A model generated the notes under the pieces. It saw nothing but the letters and a program-made list of their open reading frames with translations. It was not told the origin of the DNA and ran no database searches. This document shows, in pieces, positions 1 through 8,127 of a DNA stretch of 64,000 nucleotides (within the stretch, counting starts at the first letter, position 1; each line of letters starts with the position of its first letter). Position numbers and translations under genes: made by a program. The DNA lies in contig CAVWVW010000003.1 in assembly GCA_963758555.1 (NCBI GenBank), positions 1,488,001 to 1,552,000 on the forward strand. The letters run 5' to 3'. Origin of the DNA: CAIUMH01 sp963758555 (GTDB lineage: Bacteria; Actinomycetota; Acidimicrobiia; Acidimicrobiales; RAAP-2).

Positions 1-1
1 C

Positions 2-1075
2 ACCTTGGACGAGGAAGGCCTGGTCACTTCAGTCAACCCAGCTGCCTCCCGCATGCTGGGATGGAGCGAGGAAGAGCTCTTGGGCCGACCGATGCACGAG
101 ACGATCCACTTTCAGGACGCGAACCACCAACTGATCCCCGCTGAAGAGTGTGAACTGCTCGAGGTTCGCGTAGCGGGCCGGACGCTGCGCAGCTCTGACG
201 CCACCTTCACTCGCAAGGACGGGACAACCTTCCCAGTGGCGTTCTCATCAGCGCCGTTGCAAGGCGATGCGACCAACGAAGGCGTGGTCGTGGTGTTCCG
301 GGACGCCACTGACGAGAAGAAGGAGGAGGAGGCGCTGCGGCGTGAACTGGCGGCGCTCAGCTGGGTCGGTCGAATCCGCGACGCCCTCGATGAAGACCGC
401 TTCGTCCTCTATTCACAGCCCATTGTGCCGCTCAACAGGGACCACCCTGCAGAGGAGGTCCTGCTCCGCATGGTGGACCGCGACGGCCAGGTTGTCCTGC
501 CGGGTGAGTTCTTGCCTGCCGCCGAGAAATACGGGCTGATAGAAGAGATTGATCGCTGGGTCGTCGGCCGAAGCGTCGAACTCGCAGCTCAGGGGAGGAC
601 CGTCGAGTGCAACCTCTCAGCCGCGTCCCTGGAGTCACGAGGCATGTTCTCGTTCATCGAGGAGCAGATTCGCAGGACCGGAGCAGATCCTGTTGACCTC
701 GTGTTCGAGATAACCGAGACCGCGCTCATGACCGACCTCAGGGCCGGGACGGAGTTTGCCAGGAGCCTGGCGGACCTGGGCTGTGGCCTGGCCATCGATG
801 ACTTCGGCACAGGATTCGGGAGCCTCGTCTACCTCAAGAAGCTGCCGATCACTCACCTCAAGATCGACATCGAGTTCGTCCTGGATCTGGCGACCAATGA
901 AGCCAACCGTGCTGTGGTCGAGGCGATCGTCCACCTTGCTCAGGCGTTCAACGTTCGCACTGTCGCCGAAGGAATCGAGGATGAAGCCACTCTCGAGCGT
1001 GTGCGGGCCGCCGGTGTCGACTTTGGTCAAGGGTTCTTCCTGGGCCGCCCCGCCCCCATCGCACCGTTGCCTTGA
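2..1075 (+). CDS. PAS-EAL cyclic-di-GMP signalling protein, 5' partial
   Basis: The reading frame is open from the left edge, so the N-terminus is missing. The first ~100 residues are a PAS sensor domain (NPAASRMLGWSEEELLG). A short charged linker leads into an EAL domain, the c-di-GMP phosphodiesterase fold. Conserved EAL blocks are visible: CNLSAASL, EITETALM, IDDFGTGFGSL, VAEGIEDE and FGQGFFLGRP. The signature EAL reads EVL, keeping the metal-binding Glu, and the usual KID-x2-FV is KIDIEFV. Activity is plausible but not certain. Any GGDEF or further sensor domain would lie outside the window. Family assignment is secure; substrate activity is inference. Confidence 0.9.
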   Translation, partial: TLDEEGLVTSVNPAASRMLGWSEEELLGRPMHETIHFQDANHQLIPAEECELLEVRVAGRTLRSSDATFTRKDGTTFPVAFSSAPLQGDATNEGVVVVFRDATDEKKEEEALRRELAALSWVGRIRDALDEDRFVLYSQPIVPLNRDHPAEEVLLRMVDRDGQVVLPGEFLPAAEKYGLIEEIDRWVVGRSVELAAQGRTVECNLSAASLESRGMFSFIEEQIRRTGADPVDLVFEITETALMTDLRAGTEFARSLADLGCGLAIDDFGTGFGSLVYLKKLPITHLKIDIEFVLDLATNEANRAVVEAIVHLAQAFNVRTVAEGIEDEATLERVRAAGVDFGQGFFLGRPAPIAPLP

Positions 1076-1189
1076 CGCTGCATGACTTGATCATGATCGC
1101 CGACTGCACGGTCGGATTTCACGTGGGTCGAAGGCAGCAGCAAGCGGGTACGCCACACCGATGGCAGAGGGGCAAACCTACCGTGCGAC

Positions 1190-1355
1190 CGTGTCCCGAT
1201 GAACCAACAGGGATGCACCGATGAATGAGACCTTCGGTCCGAATAGACCAGGTTCTTGTTCGATTGACCCTTGATTGACACGTCGGAGTCGAAGCCCGGA
1301 CACCGGTCGACCAAGCTGCCTGTGGAACGGCACTTCTGAGGGGAAGTCCGAATCA
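1190..1355. repeat. Dispersed ~150-bp repeat, copy A, in the 1076-1435 intergenic region
   Basis: The 360-bp gap between two convergent genes holds no convincing gene. Its middle is recognisably similar (roughly 70-75% by eye) to 6275-6444. Shared blocks include GATGAATGAGACCTTCGG, CCAGGTTCTTG and GTGGAACGGCAC. When both copies are translated in the best-open frame most differences change amino acids, so this is a DNA repeat and not a coding remnant. It ends in a 21-bp imperfect palindrome (1333-1353). Confidence 0.7.
1333..1353. repeat. 21-bp palindromic element, copy 1
   Basis: Arms CTTCTGA and TCCGAAT are separated by 7 bp. Five elements of this geometry (7-7-7) occur in the window, at 1333, 2885, 6422, 17796 and 25641. 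This copy lies between two convergent genes, so a bidirectional terminator or REP-like role is possible. Confidence 0.55.
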
Positions 1356-1435
1356 CCGACCGCACCAGCATCTGGCACTGAGACATCGAGGGAGCGGTCG
1401 TCAGTCGAGCTGGCCCCTCGTCGGGATGGTGCGTC

Positions 1436-1780
1436 CTAGCGCTCGACGCTCTCCGCGGCATCGATGGCGTCGATCAATCGCTGTTGCTCTTTGCCAATCC
1501 AGTTGCCTGGGGGGTAGTTGCGAAGGAATGCTTCGGCGAACTCCACCGGGTCGTCACTGACGATCGAGCGGATCGTGGTCCCGTTCGCCGCGCCTTGCTC
1601 AAAGAGCTCGACGAGGTCCTCAAGCATGGGAAGCAAGGTGTCCGCCTTCCCCGGTCCGAAGTACTCCATGTAGCGCTCGAGCGCGTCGATCGCTGTTCGG
1701 TAGTTCGCCGGGAGCTCACGCGTGCGCGCCTGGTACTGGCGGTAGCGCTTCTTTTGATCGGTCCAACTGGTCACCATCAT
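1436..1780 (-). CDS. DUF1048 family protein
   Basis: A small soluble, mostly helical protein of 114 residues (113 if the second of two adjacent ATGs is used), matching DUF1048, a family typically encoded beside PadR regulators. It begins inside the 3' end of the PadR gene (65-bp overlap), which implies co-transcription and translational coupling. A purine-rich Shine-Dalgarno (AAGGGAAG) precedes the ATG pair at 1780/1777. The sequence is rich in Glu, Asp and aromatic residues and has no membrane segment. Its molecular role is not established for the family; association with PadR-controlled transport or stress genes is the usual context. Confidence 0.8.
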   Translation of the reverse strand: MMVTSWTDQKKRYRQYQARTRELPANYRTAIDALERYMEYFGPGKADTLLPMLEDLVELFEQGAANGTTIRSIVSDDPVEFAEAFLRNYPPGNWIGKEQQRLIDAIDAAESVER

Positions 1781-2108
1781 TACTTCCCTTCTTCGTGGCC
1801 TGCTCCAGCTGTTGAGTGAGAAAGCCCCAGGTCTTCCAGAACTCTTCGAGGTACTCGTGTCCCCTGGCGTTGAGCGCGTACACCTTGCGTGGCGGACCTT
1901 TCTCTGACGGGGTCCTCTCCACATCGACGAGGCCACGCTGTTCGATCCTGACCAGCAGGGCGTAGACGGTGCCTTCTGCGATGTCCGTGAAGCCCTGCTC
2001 TCGCAACCGCGCCGTGATCTCGTAGCCATAGGCGGGTTGCACCGACAAGACCGCGAGCACGATGCCTTCGAGCGTCCCCTTGAGAAGCTCGGTCATCTGT
2101 TTGCTCAT
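1716..2108 (-). CDS. PadR family transcriptional regulator
   Basis: This 130-residue protein is a winged-helix repressor of the PadR family. It starts MSKQMTELLKGTLEGIVLAV and contains the typical YGYEITARL, EGTVYALLVRIEQRGLV and RKVYALNARGHEYL segments of the DNA-binding domain and wing. A short C-terminal helix provides dimerisation. The start at 2108 is supported by a GGGGAGG Shine-Dalgarno; the longer open frame upstream is rejected. It is the first gene of a two-gene operon with DUF1048. Autoregulation is likely, because an inverted repeat overlaps its -10 box. Confidence 0.92.
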   Translation of the reverse strand: MSKQMTELLKGTLEGIVLAVLSVQPAYGYEITARLREQGFTDIAEGTVYALLVRIEQRGLVDVERTPSEKGPPRKVYALNARGHEYLEEFWKTWGFLTQQLEQATKKGSNDGDQLDRSKEALPPVPGAHA

Positions 2109-2140
2109 GGAGCCCTCCCCTACTACTAAGCGTTGCTGAC

Positions 2141-2177
2141 TACTGCTACATAGTAACACTGAATAGCGGAAGCGCAA
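2141..2177 (-). promoter_or_regulatory. padR promoter with operator-like inverted repeat
   Basis: On the minus strand TTGCGC (2177-2172) and TACTAT (2155-2150) form a -35/-10 pair with 16 bp between them. The -10 is embedded in TACT-N7-AGTA (2141-2155), a short inverted repeat suited to autorepression by PadR. Confidence 0.5.
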
Positions 2178-2302
2178 GGGGACGGAAGGTGGGCAGCGAC
2201 GCCCGGGCACCCACGAATGATTCGGCAGATCTCGTTGATGACGGTGCAGCCGACATCCGAAGTTCTGGGGCACCTGACAGAAGGAGGACAGACGACGCAG
2301 GC

Positions 2303-2857
2303 ATGATGGGCTTCCATGGAGTCTGTGAAAACCACAGGACACGTGTGAAGTCCCTGGCCAGGGCTCTGTTTGCCGCCTATGTGATCATCTTGGTGTGGCT
2401 GGTCATGTTCAAGTTCTCCATCCACATCTCTTCGGTGCTCCACTACGACAAGAGAAGCCTCAACCTCGTGCCGTTCTCGAACGCCTCGGGTTCCTCAGGC
2501 GAGTCCGTCGACAACGTCCTCGTCTTCATTCCCTTAGGGGTCTTGATGAGCGTCAACTTCAAGCGAATGAGCTTCTGGGGCAAGCTCCTCACAGTGCTCG
2601 TCTCGAGCATCGCGGCCGAGACCTTCCAGTACATCTTTGCGATCGGTGCCACGGACATCACCGACGTGATCACGAACACGCTTGGTGGCCTGATTGGAAT
2701 CATCAGCTACGACCTCTGCAGCAAGCACGTCGACCAGCAGCGCTTGGACAAGGTCATCGTCACAACAGGTTGTGCGGTTCTTGGAGTGTTCGTCCTGCTT
2801 CTCGCCGCCCTCGAGATTCACCACGGGGTTCGCTATCACCACGGGCAGGCCGGTTAG
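2303..2857 (+). CDS. VanZ-like membrane protein
   Basis: A 184-residue integral membrane protein with four hydrophobic segments, resembling VanZ-like proteins. Hallmarks are NLVPFSNA after the first helix, VDNVLVFIPLGVLMS, and the AAETFQYIF / DITDVITNTLGGLIG pair. VanZ is linked to teicoplanin resistance, but most homologues have unknown envelope roles. The start is uncertain: ATG at 2303 or 2306 is chosen because the upstream extension is hydrophilic and unlike the family; a GTG at 2344 is also possible. It is transcribed divergently from padR. Confidence 0.82.
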   Translation: MMGFHGVCENHRTRVKSLARALFAAYVIILVWLVMFKFSIHISSVLHYDKRSLNLVPFSNASGSSGESVDNVLVFIPLGVLMSVNFKRMSFWGKLLTVLVSSIAAETFQYIFAIGATDITDVITNTLGGLIGIISYDLCSKHVDQQRLDKVIVTTGCAVLGVFVLLLAALEIHHGVRYHHGQAG

Positions 2858-2884
2858 TCGCGCGTCATCGACGTAGACACGGCA

Positions 2885-2905
2885 ATTCTGAGGAGCAGTC
2901 TGAAT
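2885..2905. repeat. 21-bp palindromic element, copy 2
   Basis: ATTCTGA-N7-TCTGAAT lies between convergent genes (VanZ-like and NHL protein). Preceded by ACGGCA as in copies at 1333 and 6422. Confidence 0.55.
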
Positions 2906-3031
2906 CGGCTGTGGCTCCCACCAGATTCAACGAGGGATCGGAGCCGTCAATCCAGCAAGCTCGATGGCAAAGACGGACTCACTTCCAGTCGATGCCCTCT
3001 TCCATCCCCGGTGGCTTCGCTTCTTGTGTCC

Positions 3032-5010
3032 CTACTCGCCGGTGTGAGGGCCGGTGACGCTCAGCTGCGTCCCGTCGATGAGCCAGAGGTTCGCTCCGTC
3101 AGTGCCCATCGTGAGGTTCGTCGGCGGGGCTCCTGTGTTGCTGAGGACTTTCGCACCGGTCGCAGCAATCCCAGTCGGCAACCAGGTATTGGTCAGGTCA
3201 AAGTGGCTGAGCACGTACCCGCTGGCGTCAGGCCCATAGATGACGCTCCAGACGTTGTAGGGGTCCGCGGCCAGGTAGTCGAGGTACAGGTTCGGAGGTG
3301 GGAGGCCGTCGGGTACGCCTTGGATGGACAGCTGGTCAGACGACCTCACCCCCGTCGAGATCGAGTAACCCCATGCGTCTCCCGTCCCAACTGCGACCAA
3401 GACTGAGCTTCCCTGGATGGTGACACCGCAGCCCTCCCCCACGGGATCGGCGATCTGGGTCGCCCACCTGGTGGTGCCGGTGGCCATGTTGACTGCCGTG
3501 ATCTGCGTGGGGGGCGACCCCTCCGCCACGTAGAGGCGCGAGCCCTGGGACGTGAAGTTGCACGCCGAGGACACCACAGGGACCGACGCGATGGTCGTCC
3601 CGTCCGACACGCGGTAGCCCGTGAGCCCTGTGGCGGTCTGGACCCAGAGGTGCCCTTTGGTGTCGATCGCCAGGCTCTCATCGGGTCCGGTCACAGGGAT
3701 CGTCTTGATGAAGGCGCCACTCGTAGCGTCGAACTCCGTGACGATCCCTGAGGCAGAGGCCACGAAGACGTCGGTCCCGTTGGATGCCAACGCACCGGGC
3801 GTGTCGAACTGGTAGGTGGGCCCTTGGATGACGCGGACGAACGCTTCGGTCCCCGCGGTGAACTCTGTCACCGCGTTGGCTCCCGCCTCAGAGACCCACA
3901 CGTGGCTCTGGTCGGTGGCGATCCCTGCGGGATGGAAGACCTCTTCGGGGGATGAGTAGAGGACGGCCGCCTGGGCCCCGGTGACATTCGAAAGCAGCAC
4001 GATCTGGCTCGAGGTGTTCGAGGTGACCCACAGGCGCTTGCCAGCGGCAGCTGCCGCTGTGTAGGCGGCGTACGGGGGCGGTGTGGTGGTGGCCAGCGTG
4101 TCACCGGTCGTGGCATCGAACTCGAGGGAGGCGGTGGGCTCGAGCGCCCACACACCTGATGGCGTCGGGATGATCTGCGTGGCCGACGCCAGGCTCGTCT
4201 CGGTGTGCACGGTGAGGAGTGCCCCCGTCGTGGCGTCGAACTCTGCGAAGGACCCATCGCTTCCCGGGGTGAGCCCTGCTTGGCTCACGACCCAGAGGTT
4301 CCCGAACCGTCGAGCCCGATGCCCGCCGGTGAGCCCATGCCGGCGGGAGTGAGGAGCGGGCCTGGTGTCACCTGCGCGGTCGCGATGTCGACCGTCTCGA
4401 GGGTGGTGCTCATGACGAACACGTTGGTGCCGTTCGAGACCACCTGATCCCCTGGCGCCGCGCCGGATCCCAGCACGCTCAGCTTGAGCACCTGCGCACC
4501 CGTCGACGAGTCGTACCCGCGCAGCACACCCGTGCCGCTCAGGACCCAGAAGTGGGTGGCATCGACTGCCAGCGCCACGGGTCTCGCCGGCGTGGTGCTC
4601 GGAATGCTCGCGTTGCGCACAGCCACCAGTGCTCCTGTCGAGGCGCTGAGCTCGGCGAGGGGTCCAAGGCTGCTCTGGACCCACACGTGCGTGCCGTCGT
4701 CGGCGATGGCCCCGAGGGCCGCGTTCGGCAGCCCCATCGCTGTGAGCGAGAACGTCGCCACGTAGGCGTGGGTGCCCCGGTCGATCTCGAGGACGCCTTG
4801 GCCATCTTGGATGATGACCCACGCATGGTGGGCGTCGACCACGACCTGGCTCGGGGAGCTGAGCTTTCCATTGCCGAGGAGCTTGTAGCTCGAGGACAAC
4901 GGTGCAGGGGACGCTTGGGCGGTGAGAGGCACAGCAGGGCCCACGAGCATCAGAAGGAAGGCGGCCACCACGACGCCTGCGGCGTAGCGGATTGTGCGGA
5001 GGTGTCTCAT
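3032..5010 (-). pseudogene. Secreted NHL/SMP-type beta-propeller protein, frameshifted
   Basis: Two overlapping frames together encode one exported protein of about 660 residues. The N-terminal part begins at 5010 (Shine-Dalgarno GAAGGAG) with MRHLRTIRYAAGVVVAAFLL, a signal peptide ending near AQASPA. It runs through repeats such as HHAWVIIQDG, THVWVQSS and THFWVLSG. Near 4300-4312 the frame breaks: GIGLDG should continue as FGNLWVVSQAG, which needs one extra base. The second part continues with more blade motifs (FDATTG, LWVTSN, HVWVSEAG, HLWVQTATG) to the stop at 3032. Such propellers are extracellular or envelope scaffolds, sometimes lyase-like. Sequencing error or real inactivation cannot be separated here. 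Confidence 0.8.
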
Positions 5011-5233
5011 CCGTCTCCTTCGGACAGGGCTCGATCGAGTTGTCAACCCCCGAGAAACCTATCTCTAGGTCGTCTTGCTCCGTCCACGACACTGCTCGTT
5101 GCTCTGATTCAACAGCTCCCCTGCGTCCCTCGTCGACGGAGCTTCGTTCGACAGGCAGGCCACGTGAACTCCACCGCCAGATCGGCTGACAGAGCTCTGG
5201 ATCGTCGACCACAAGGAACGAACATGGCACCAC

Positions 5234-6145
5234 TCATGACGACAGCGGGTTCACACCGAGCGAAGTGAGGTCGATCGCATCGGCCAGAATCAACGCACCC
5301 CACTGGTTCGGATGAAGCCCGTCTCCCACCTGGTACTTCGCTGCCATGTAGGGAGACCCTGGCGCCTCGAGAAGTCCGTCTCTCTCAATCAGCAAGCCAG
5401 CTGGGTTCCACGTCGCCCTCAGCCAGTTGTTCGCCACGTCGCGCCGAGCGTTGAGGATGGGCAGCCAGGCGTCGGGCTGTGCCTCGCCATGGCCGTAGGG
5501 AAGGATGGTGGTGAACATCACCTGGCCGGCGCCCGCTTGGAGCAGCGCCGTGCGGAGCTTTGTGTAGCCGCGCTCCATCGCCCCCTGGTTTGCTGTGTCC
5601 ATGAGATCGTTCACGCCGATGCTGATGATCACCAACCGTGGCTTGGTCGTCGCCGCGGCGACTTCAAGGGGTGCCGTCGTGACGAGCCCCACGAGGCCCG
5701 CGGAGGGGTAGCTGAGGAGGGTCTTGCCACCGATGCCATAGTTGGCGATCTCCTGGCAGTTCTCGCCGCCGAGGCGTTCGTTGACCCGAGCCACCCACGA
5801 GTCTCGAGCGGGAAGCGGCAACCAAGTCCCCGCCACGATGGAGTCTCCAAAGACCCAGACGTCTTGCGTTTGGTCCGTCTCATTCATCAGAGTCGGGATG
5901 TCGGTGGTGGCGCCGGAGGCGGAGGATTCTCGCGGAAGAGCAGCGCTGGTGGCAACGGCCAGTGCGCCTCCCAGAAGGGCTCTGCGGCTGAGGCGTCGCT
6001 TTGAAGCGGTGTCATTGCCGAACGGGACTGAGGCGAGATGCTCACCTTGTGGTTGACCAGCTGGGCGAGGCAGGTCTGCGTCGTGGGCGACCAGCCGGGG
6101 ATTCGGCCGAGATACGCTAAAGCTAGTTTGATTAGCGTCAAGCAT
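5234..6145 (-). CDS. Tat-exported SGNH/GDSL-type hydrolase
   Basis: A 303-residue protein. A Tat signal (KRRLSRRALLGGALAVA, about residues 49-65) predicts export in folded form. The SGNH esterase blocks follow: VFGDSIVAGTW with the nucleophilic Ser, YGIGGKTLLSYP, ISIGVNDLMD with the Asn of block III, and DGLHPNQWG with the catalytic His. The start ATG at 6145 is chosen because a -10-like AATAAT lies six bases upstream, suggesting a leaderless mRNA; the frame upstream is repeat DNA. A close paralogue with the same organisation is at 60969-61814. Substrate unknown: cell-wall or lipid acyl esters are reasonable guesses. Confidence 0.9.
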   Translation of the reverse strand: MLDANQTSFSVSRPNPRLVAHDADLPRPAGQPQGEHLASVPFGNDTASKRRLSRRALLGGALAVATSAALPRESSASGATTDIPTLMNETDQTQDVWVFGDSIVAGTWLPLPARDSWVARVNERLGGENCQEIANYGIGGKTLLSYPSAGLVGLVTTAPLEVAAATTKPRLVIISIGVNDLMDTANQGAMERGYTKLRTALLQAGAGQVMFTTILPYGHGEAQPDAWLPILNARRDVANNWLRATWNPAGLLIERDGLLEAPGSPYMAAKYQVGDGLHPNQWGALILADAIDLTSLGVNPLSS

Positions 6146-6194
6146 GAAGCCATTATTATTAGCGTCATCGATGAATCGAGTCAAGGAGCGACCT
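6143..6194 (-). promoter_or_regulatory. Leaderless promoter, duplicate of the GntR-locus promoter
   Basis: AATAAT (6157-6152) sits six bases before the hydrolase ATG. The block GAAGCCATTAT-N-ATTAG-N-GTCAT is shared with 32406-32433, where it separates a surface-protein gene from a gntR gene. Similarity continues to GCGACCT at 6188. Here the position of the divergent gntR start codon reads ATC, so no divergent gene remains. Confidence 0.6.
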
Positions 6195-6274
6195 AGGCGT
6201 GGCGCCCGGCACACTGAGGCGCCCTCGCGAGCTGCTGCAGGAGGCACCCTCGAATGCACGGCAAAGGTGGACGG

Positions 6275-6444
6275 GGTATCCCAGAGGTGCCTCGGAAGGG
6301 AACGCGCCGATGAATGGGGCCTTCGGACGGGGAAGACCAGGTTCTTGCTGGATCGACCGTTGATTGGCACGGCGGAGTTGAAGCCGAGACCCAGGTCGAT
6401 CAAGCTGACCGTGGAACGGCACGTCTGAGATGAGGTCAGATTCT
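6275..6444. repeat. Dispersed ~150-bp repeat, copy B
   Basis: Counterpart of 1190-1355. Shared blocks are CGATGAATGGGGCCTTCGG, AGACCAGGTTCTTG, TTGATTGGCACGGCGGAGT and GTGGAACGGCACGTCTGAG. It lies between the 3' end of the doc-like gene and the SGNH hydrolase and ends in the 21-bp palindrome (6422-6442). Confidence 0.7.
6422..6442. repeat. 21-bp palindromic element, copy 3
   Basis: CGTCTGA-N7-TCAGATT, at the end of repeat copy B and just downstream of the doc-like gene. The same 14-bp arm-to-arm offset as the other four copies. Confidence 0.5.
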
Positions 6445-6448
6445 CCGG

Positions 6449-6824
6449 CTACTTGACGGCCACGAGCTCCAATCGATTGGCGATCTCGGCAACGTCCATG
6501 TGCGAGCTCGCTATGTCCCAGACCAACTGGAAGGCCGCGTCGTCATTCAGCTCTGGCGTCAAACCATTCAGGTCACAGAAGACCACAGTGCAAAGCCAGG
6601 CGATGCGCTTGTTGCCATCAACGAGAGCGTGGTTCTTGGTCATCGAGTGCAAGAGCGCAGCGGCCTTGAGCGGTACCGATGGATACGCCTCTTCTCCGAA
6701 CGCGCTCGAACTGCGGACGATTCACGGCTGAATCGAGAAGCCCGATGTCTCTCACAGGACCGATCCCAAGCTTTCGGATCATCTCCATGACCTCGTCGAG
6801 CTCAAGGAACTCGACGACTCTCAC
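6449..6824 (-). pseudogene. Doc/Fic-type toxin, frameshifted
   Basis: The N-terminal frame (6824 down to about 6705) reads MRVVEFLELDEVMEMIRKLG and DIGLLDSAVNRPQ. The remainder is in another frame: SAFGEEAYPS, KAAALLHSMTKNHALVDGNKR and FCDLNG. This is a Doc toxin, a Fic-fold kinase that phosphorylates EF-Tu in phage P1. The Fic motif appears as HALVDGNKR. One surplus base near 6703-6712 breaks the frame. The gene starts with GTG overlapping the antitoxin stop (GTGA), so it is the second gene of a toxin-antitoxin operon. If the frameshift is real the toxin is dead while the antitoxin survives. Confidence 0.85.
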
Positions 6825-7027
6825 TCCGAACCGAGCCGCTCCAAGACGTCGCCCCAGCGCTCCGTCATCCGTGCAGTGGCATCGGCCACGCGGTCCGTGT
6901 GGCTTGACCGTGCGTATCGGTCAAGCACGGCTCGGCGAATGACCTCTTGACGCGACAGTCCCTCTGCTGCGGCCAGGGCCGTCAGCGCCTCTTCGAGCTC
7001 GTCATCGGTGCGCACCGTCAGTGCCAT
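6821..7027 (-). CDS. Ribbon-helix-helix antitoxin
   Basis: A 68-residue protein beginning MALTVRTDDELEEALTALAA with the RHH segment SRQEVIRRAVLDRY. It fits CopG/MetJ-fold antitoxins that partner Doc-type toxins in actinobacteria. The C-terminal half (DATARMTERWGDVLERL) is the presumptive toxin-binding helix. The longer open frame upstream is discarded because MALTV is the natural start of the beta strand. A perfect inverted repeat lies just upstream, the expected autoregulatory operator, and the toxin start overlaps its stop codon. Confidence 0.88.
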   Translation of the reverse strand: MALTVRTDDELEEALTALAAAEGLSRQEVIRRAVLDRYARSSHTDRVADATARMTERWGDVLERLGSE

Positions 7028-7034
7028 CCCGCGG

Positions 7035-7053
7035 TGATACCACTTCAGTATCA
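7035..7053 (-). promoter_or_regulatory. Antitoxin operator
   Basis: TGATAC-N7-GTATCA is a perfect 6-bp-arm inverted repeat 8 bp upstream of the antitoxin start. RHH antitoxins bind such paired sites to repress their own operon. Confidence 0.6.
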
Positions 7054-7224
7054 AGGTGATCCCCGCTCGGCATGGGATCGCCTTCCGACGGGGTTCCACG
7101 TTGAGGCATCTCGGCCTTCACGTTCTCGCCTAGGGACTTTCTCGACCTCTCGAGGCGTTGCACCAGTGTGCGGAGCGCACGAACAGGTGCGATTCAGCCT
7201 GACGTCGAGCGTGAGGAGCACACC

Positions 7225-7887
7225 ATGAGGATTGGCATCATCGGAGCAGGAAACATCGGAGGCAATCTGACTCGGCGGTTCACCGGGCTGGGTCACGAGG
7301 TAGCCGTGGCCAACTCCCGGGGTCCAGAGACGCTGAGCGCGTTGGCGGAGGAGACCGGTGCCACCGCCGTCGACGTCACGTCGGCAGCACGCGGAGCGGA
7401 CGTCTTGATCGTCACGATCCCCGAGAAGAGCATCCCGAATCTCCCGCCGGGGGTCCTTGAGGGCCTCGCCCCTGGTGCGGTGGTGATCGACACCGGGAAC
7501 TACTACCCCCAGCAGCGCGACGGGAAGATCGAGGCCATCGAGGATGGCACGCCCGAGAGTCTGTGGGTCTCTCAGCAGCTTGGCCATCCCGTGATCAAAG
7601 CGTTCAACGGGATCTTCGCCGGCCATCTGCTGACCGAGGGCAAGGATGCCGGGACTCCCGGTCGGATCGCTCTTCCCGTCGCGGGTGATGATGCCAACGC
7701 CAAAGCAGTGGTCATCGATCTGCTCGACCAGCTCGGCTTCGACGGGGTGGACGCAGGCGGCTTGCAGGACTCGTGGCGCCAGCAGCCAGGGACGCCGGTC
7801 TACGGCGCAGACGCTGATGCCGAAGGGGTCAAGCGAGCCCTCGAGGAGGCGAGTCCCGAGCGGCCTGCCGACTTCCGAGCCGAGTAG
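7225..7887 (+). CDS. F420-dependent NADP reductase-like dinucleotide-binding protein
   Basis: A 220-residue Rossmann protein starting MRIGIIGAGNIGGNLTRRF, with the GxGxxG motif at residues 6-11. It resembles the NADP oxidoreductase coenzyme-F420-dependent family (NpdG/Fno type). Further supportive segments are ANSRGPETL after beta-2, VIVTIPEKS, VVIDTGNYYP and KAFNGIFAGHL. The ATG at 7225 follows a GAGGAG Shine-Dalgarno at 7 bp; an earlier in-frame start lacks one. The true cofactor (F420 or NADP only) cannot be read from sequence alone. It ends before a strong hairpin at 8020-8052. Confidence 0.85.
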   Translation: MRIGIIGAGNIGGNLTRRFTGLGHEVAVANSRGPETLSALAEETGATAVDVTSAARGADVLIVTIPEKSIPNLPPGVLEGLAPGAVVIDTGNYYPQQRDGKIEAIEDGTPESLWVSQQLGHPVIKAFNGIFAGHLLTEGKDAGTPGRIALPVAGDDANAKAVVIDLLDQLGFDGVDAGGLQDSWRQQPGTPVYGADADAEGVKRALEEASPERPADFRAE

Positions 7888-8019
7888 CGCCAGGAGCTGA
7901 CAGTCGCGATGGCGATCTTGTCGGGGAGCCTGCAGTGATCGTCGAAGATGACGCTCTCCCCCACTGGGTCCGTCGACCAGCGCCTCGATGCTCCGCGACG
8001 TCTGAGAGGTGATCCGACG

Positions 8020-8052
8020 TGCACGTGGACGCAGAGGCAGCGTCCACGTGCA
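8020..8052. terminator. Bidirectional hairpin terminator
   Basis: TGCACGTGGACGC and GCGTCCACGTGCA form perfect 13-bp arms with a 7-base loop. The element lies between the convergent NpdG-like and SpoIIE-like genes and can serve both strands. Confidence 0.75.
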
Positions 8053-8127
8053 GCAGGAAAAGCCAACGTGGCTCTTCTCGACGCAGCCAGCTCAGCGACC
8101 GATCGCAGGCGAGAGGGGTGCCTGGAG

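Noticed and set aside
1076..1435. Transposase remnant in the repeat region
   Set aside because: Open frames in both repeat copies show mostly non-synonymous differences and no transposase motif; treated as non-coding repeats.
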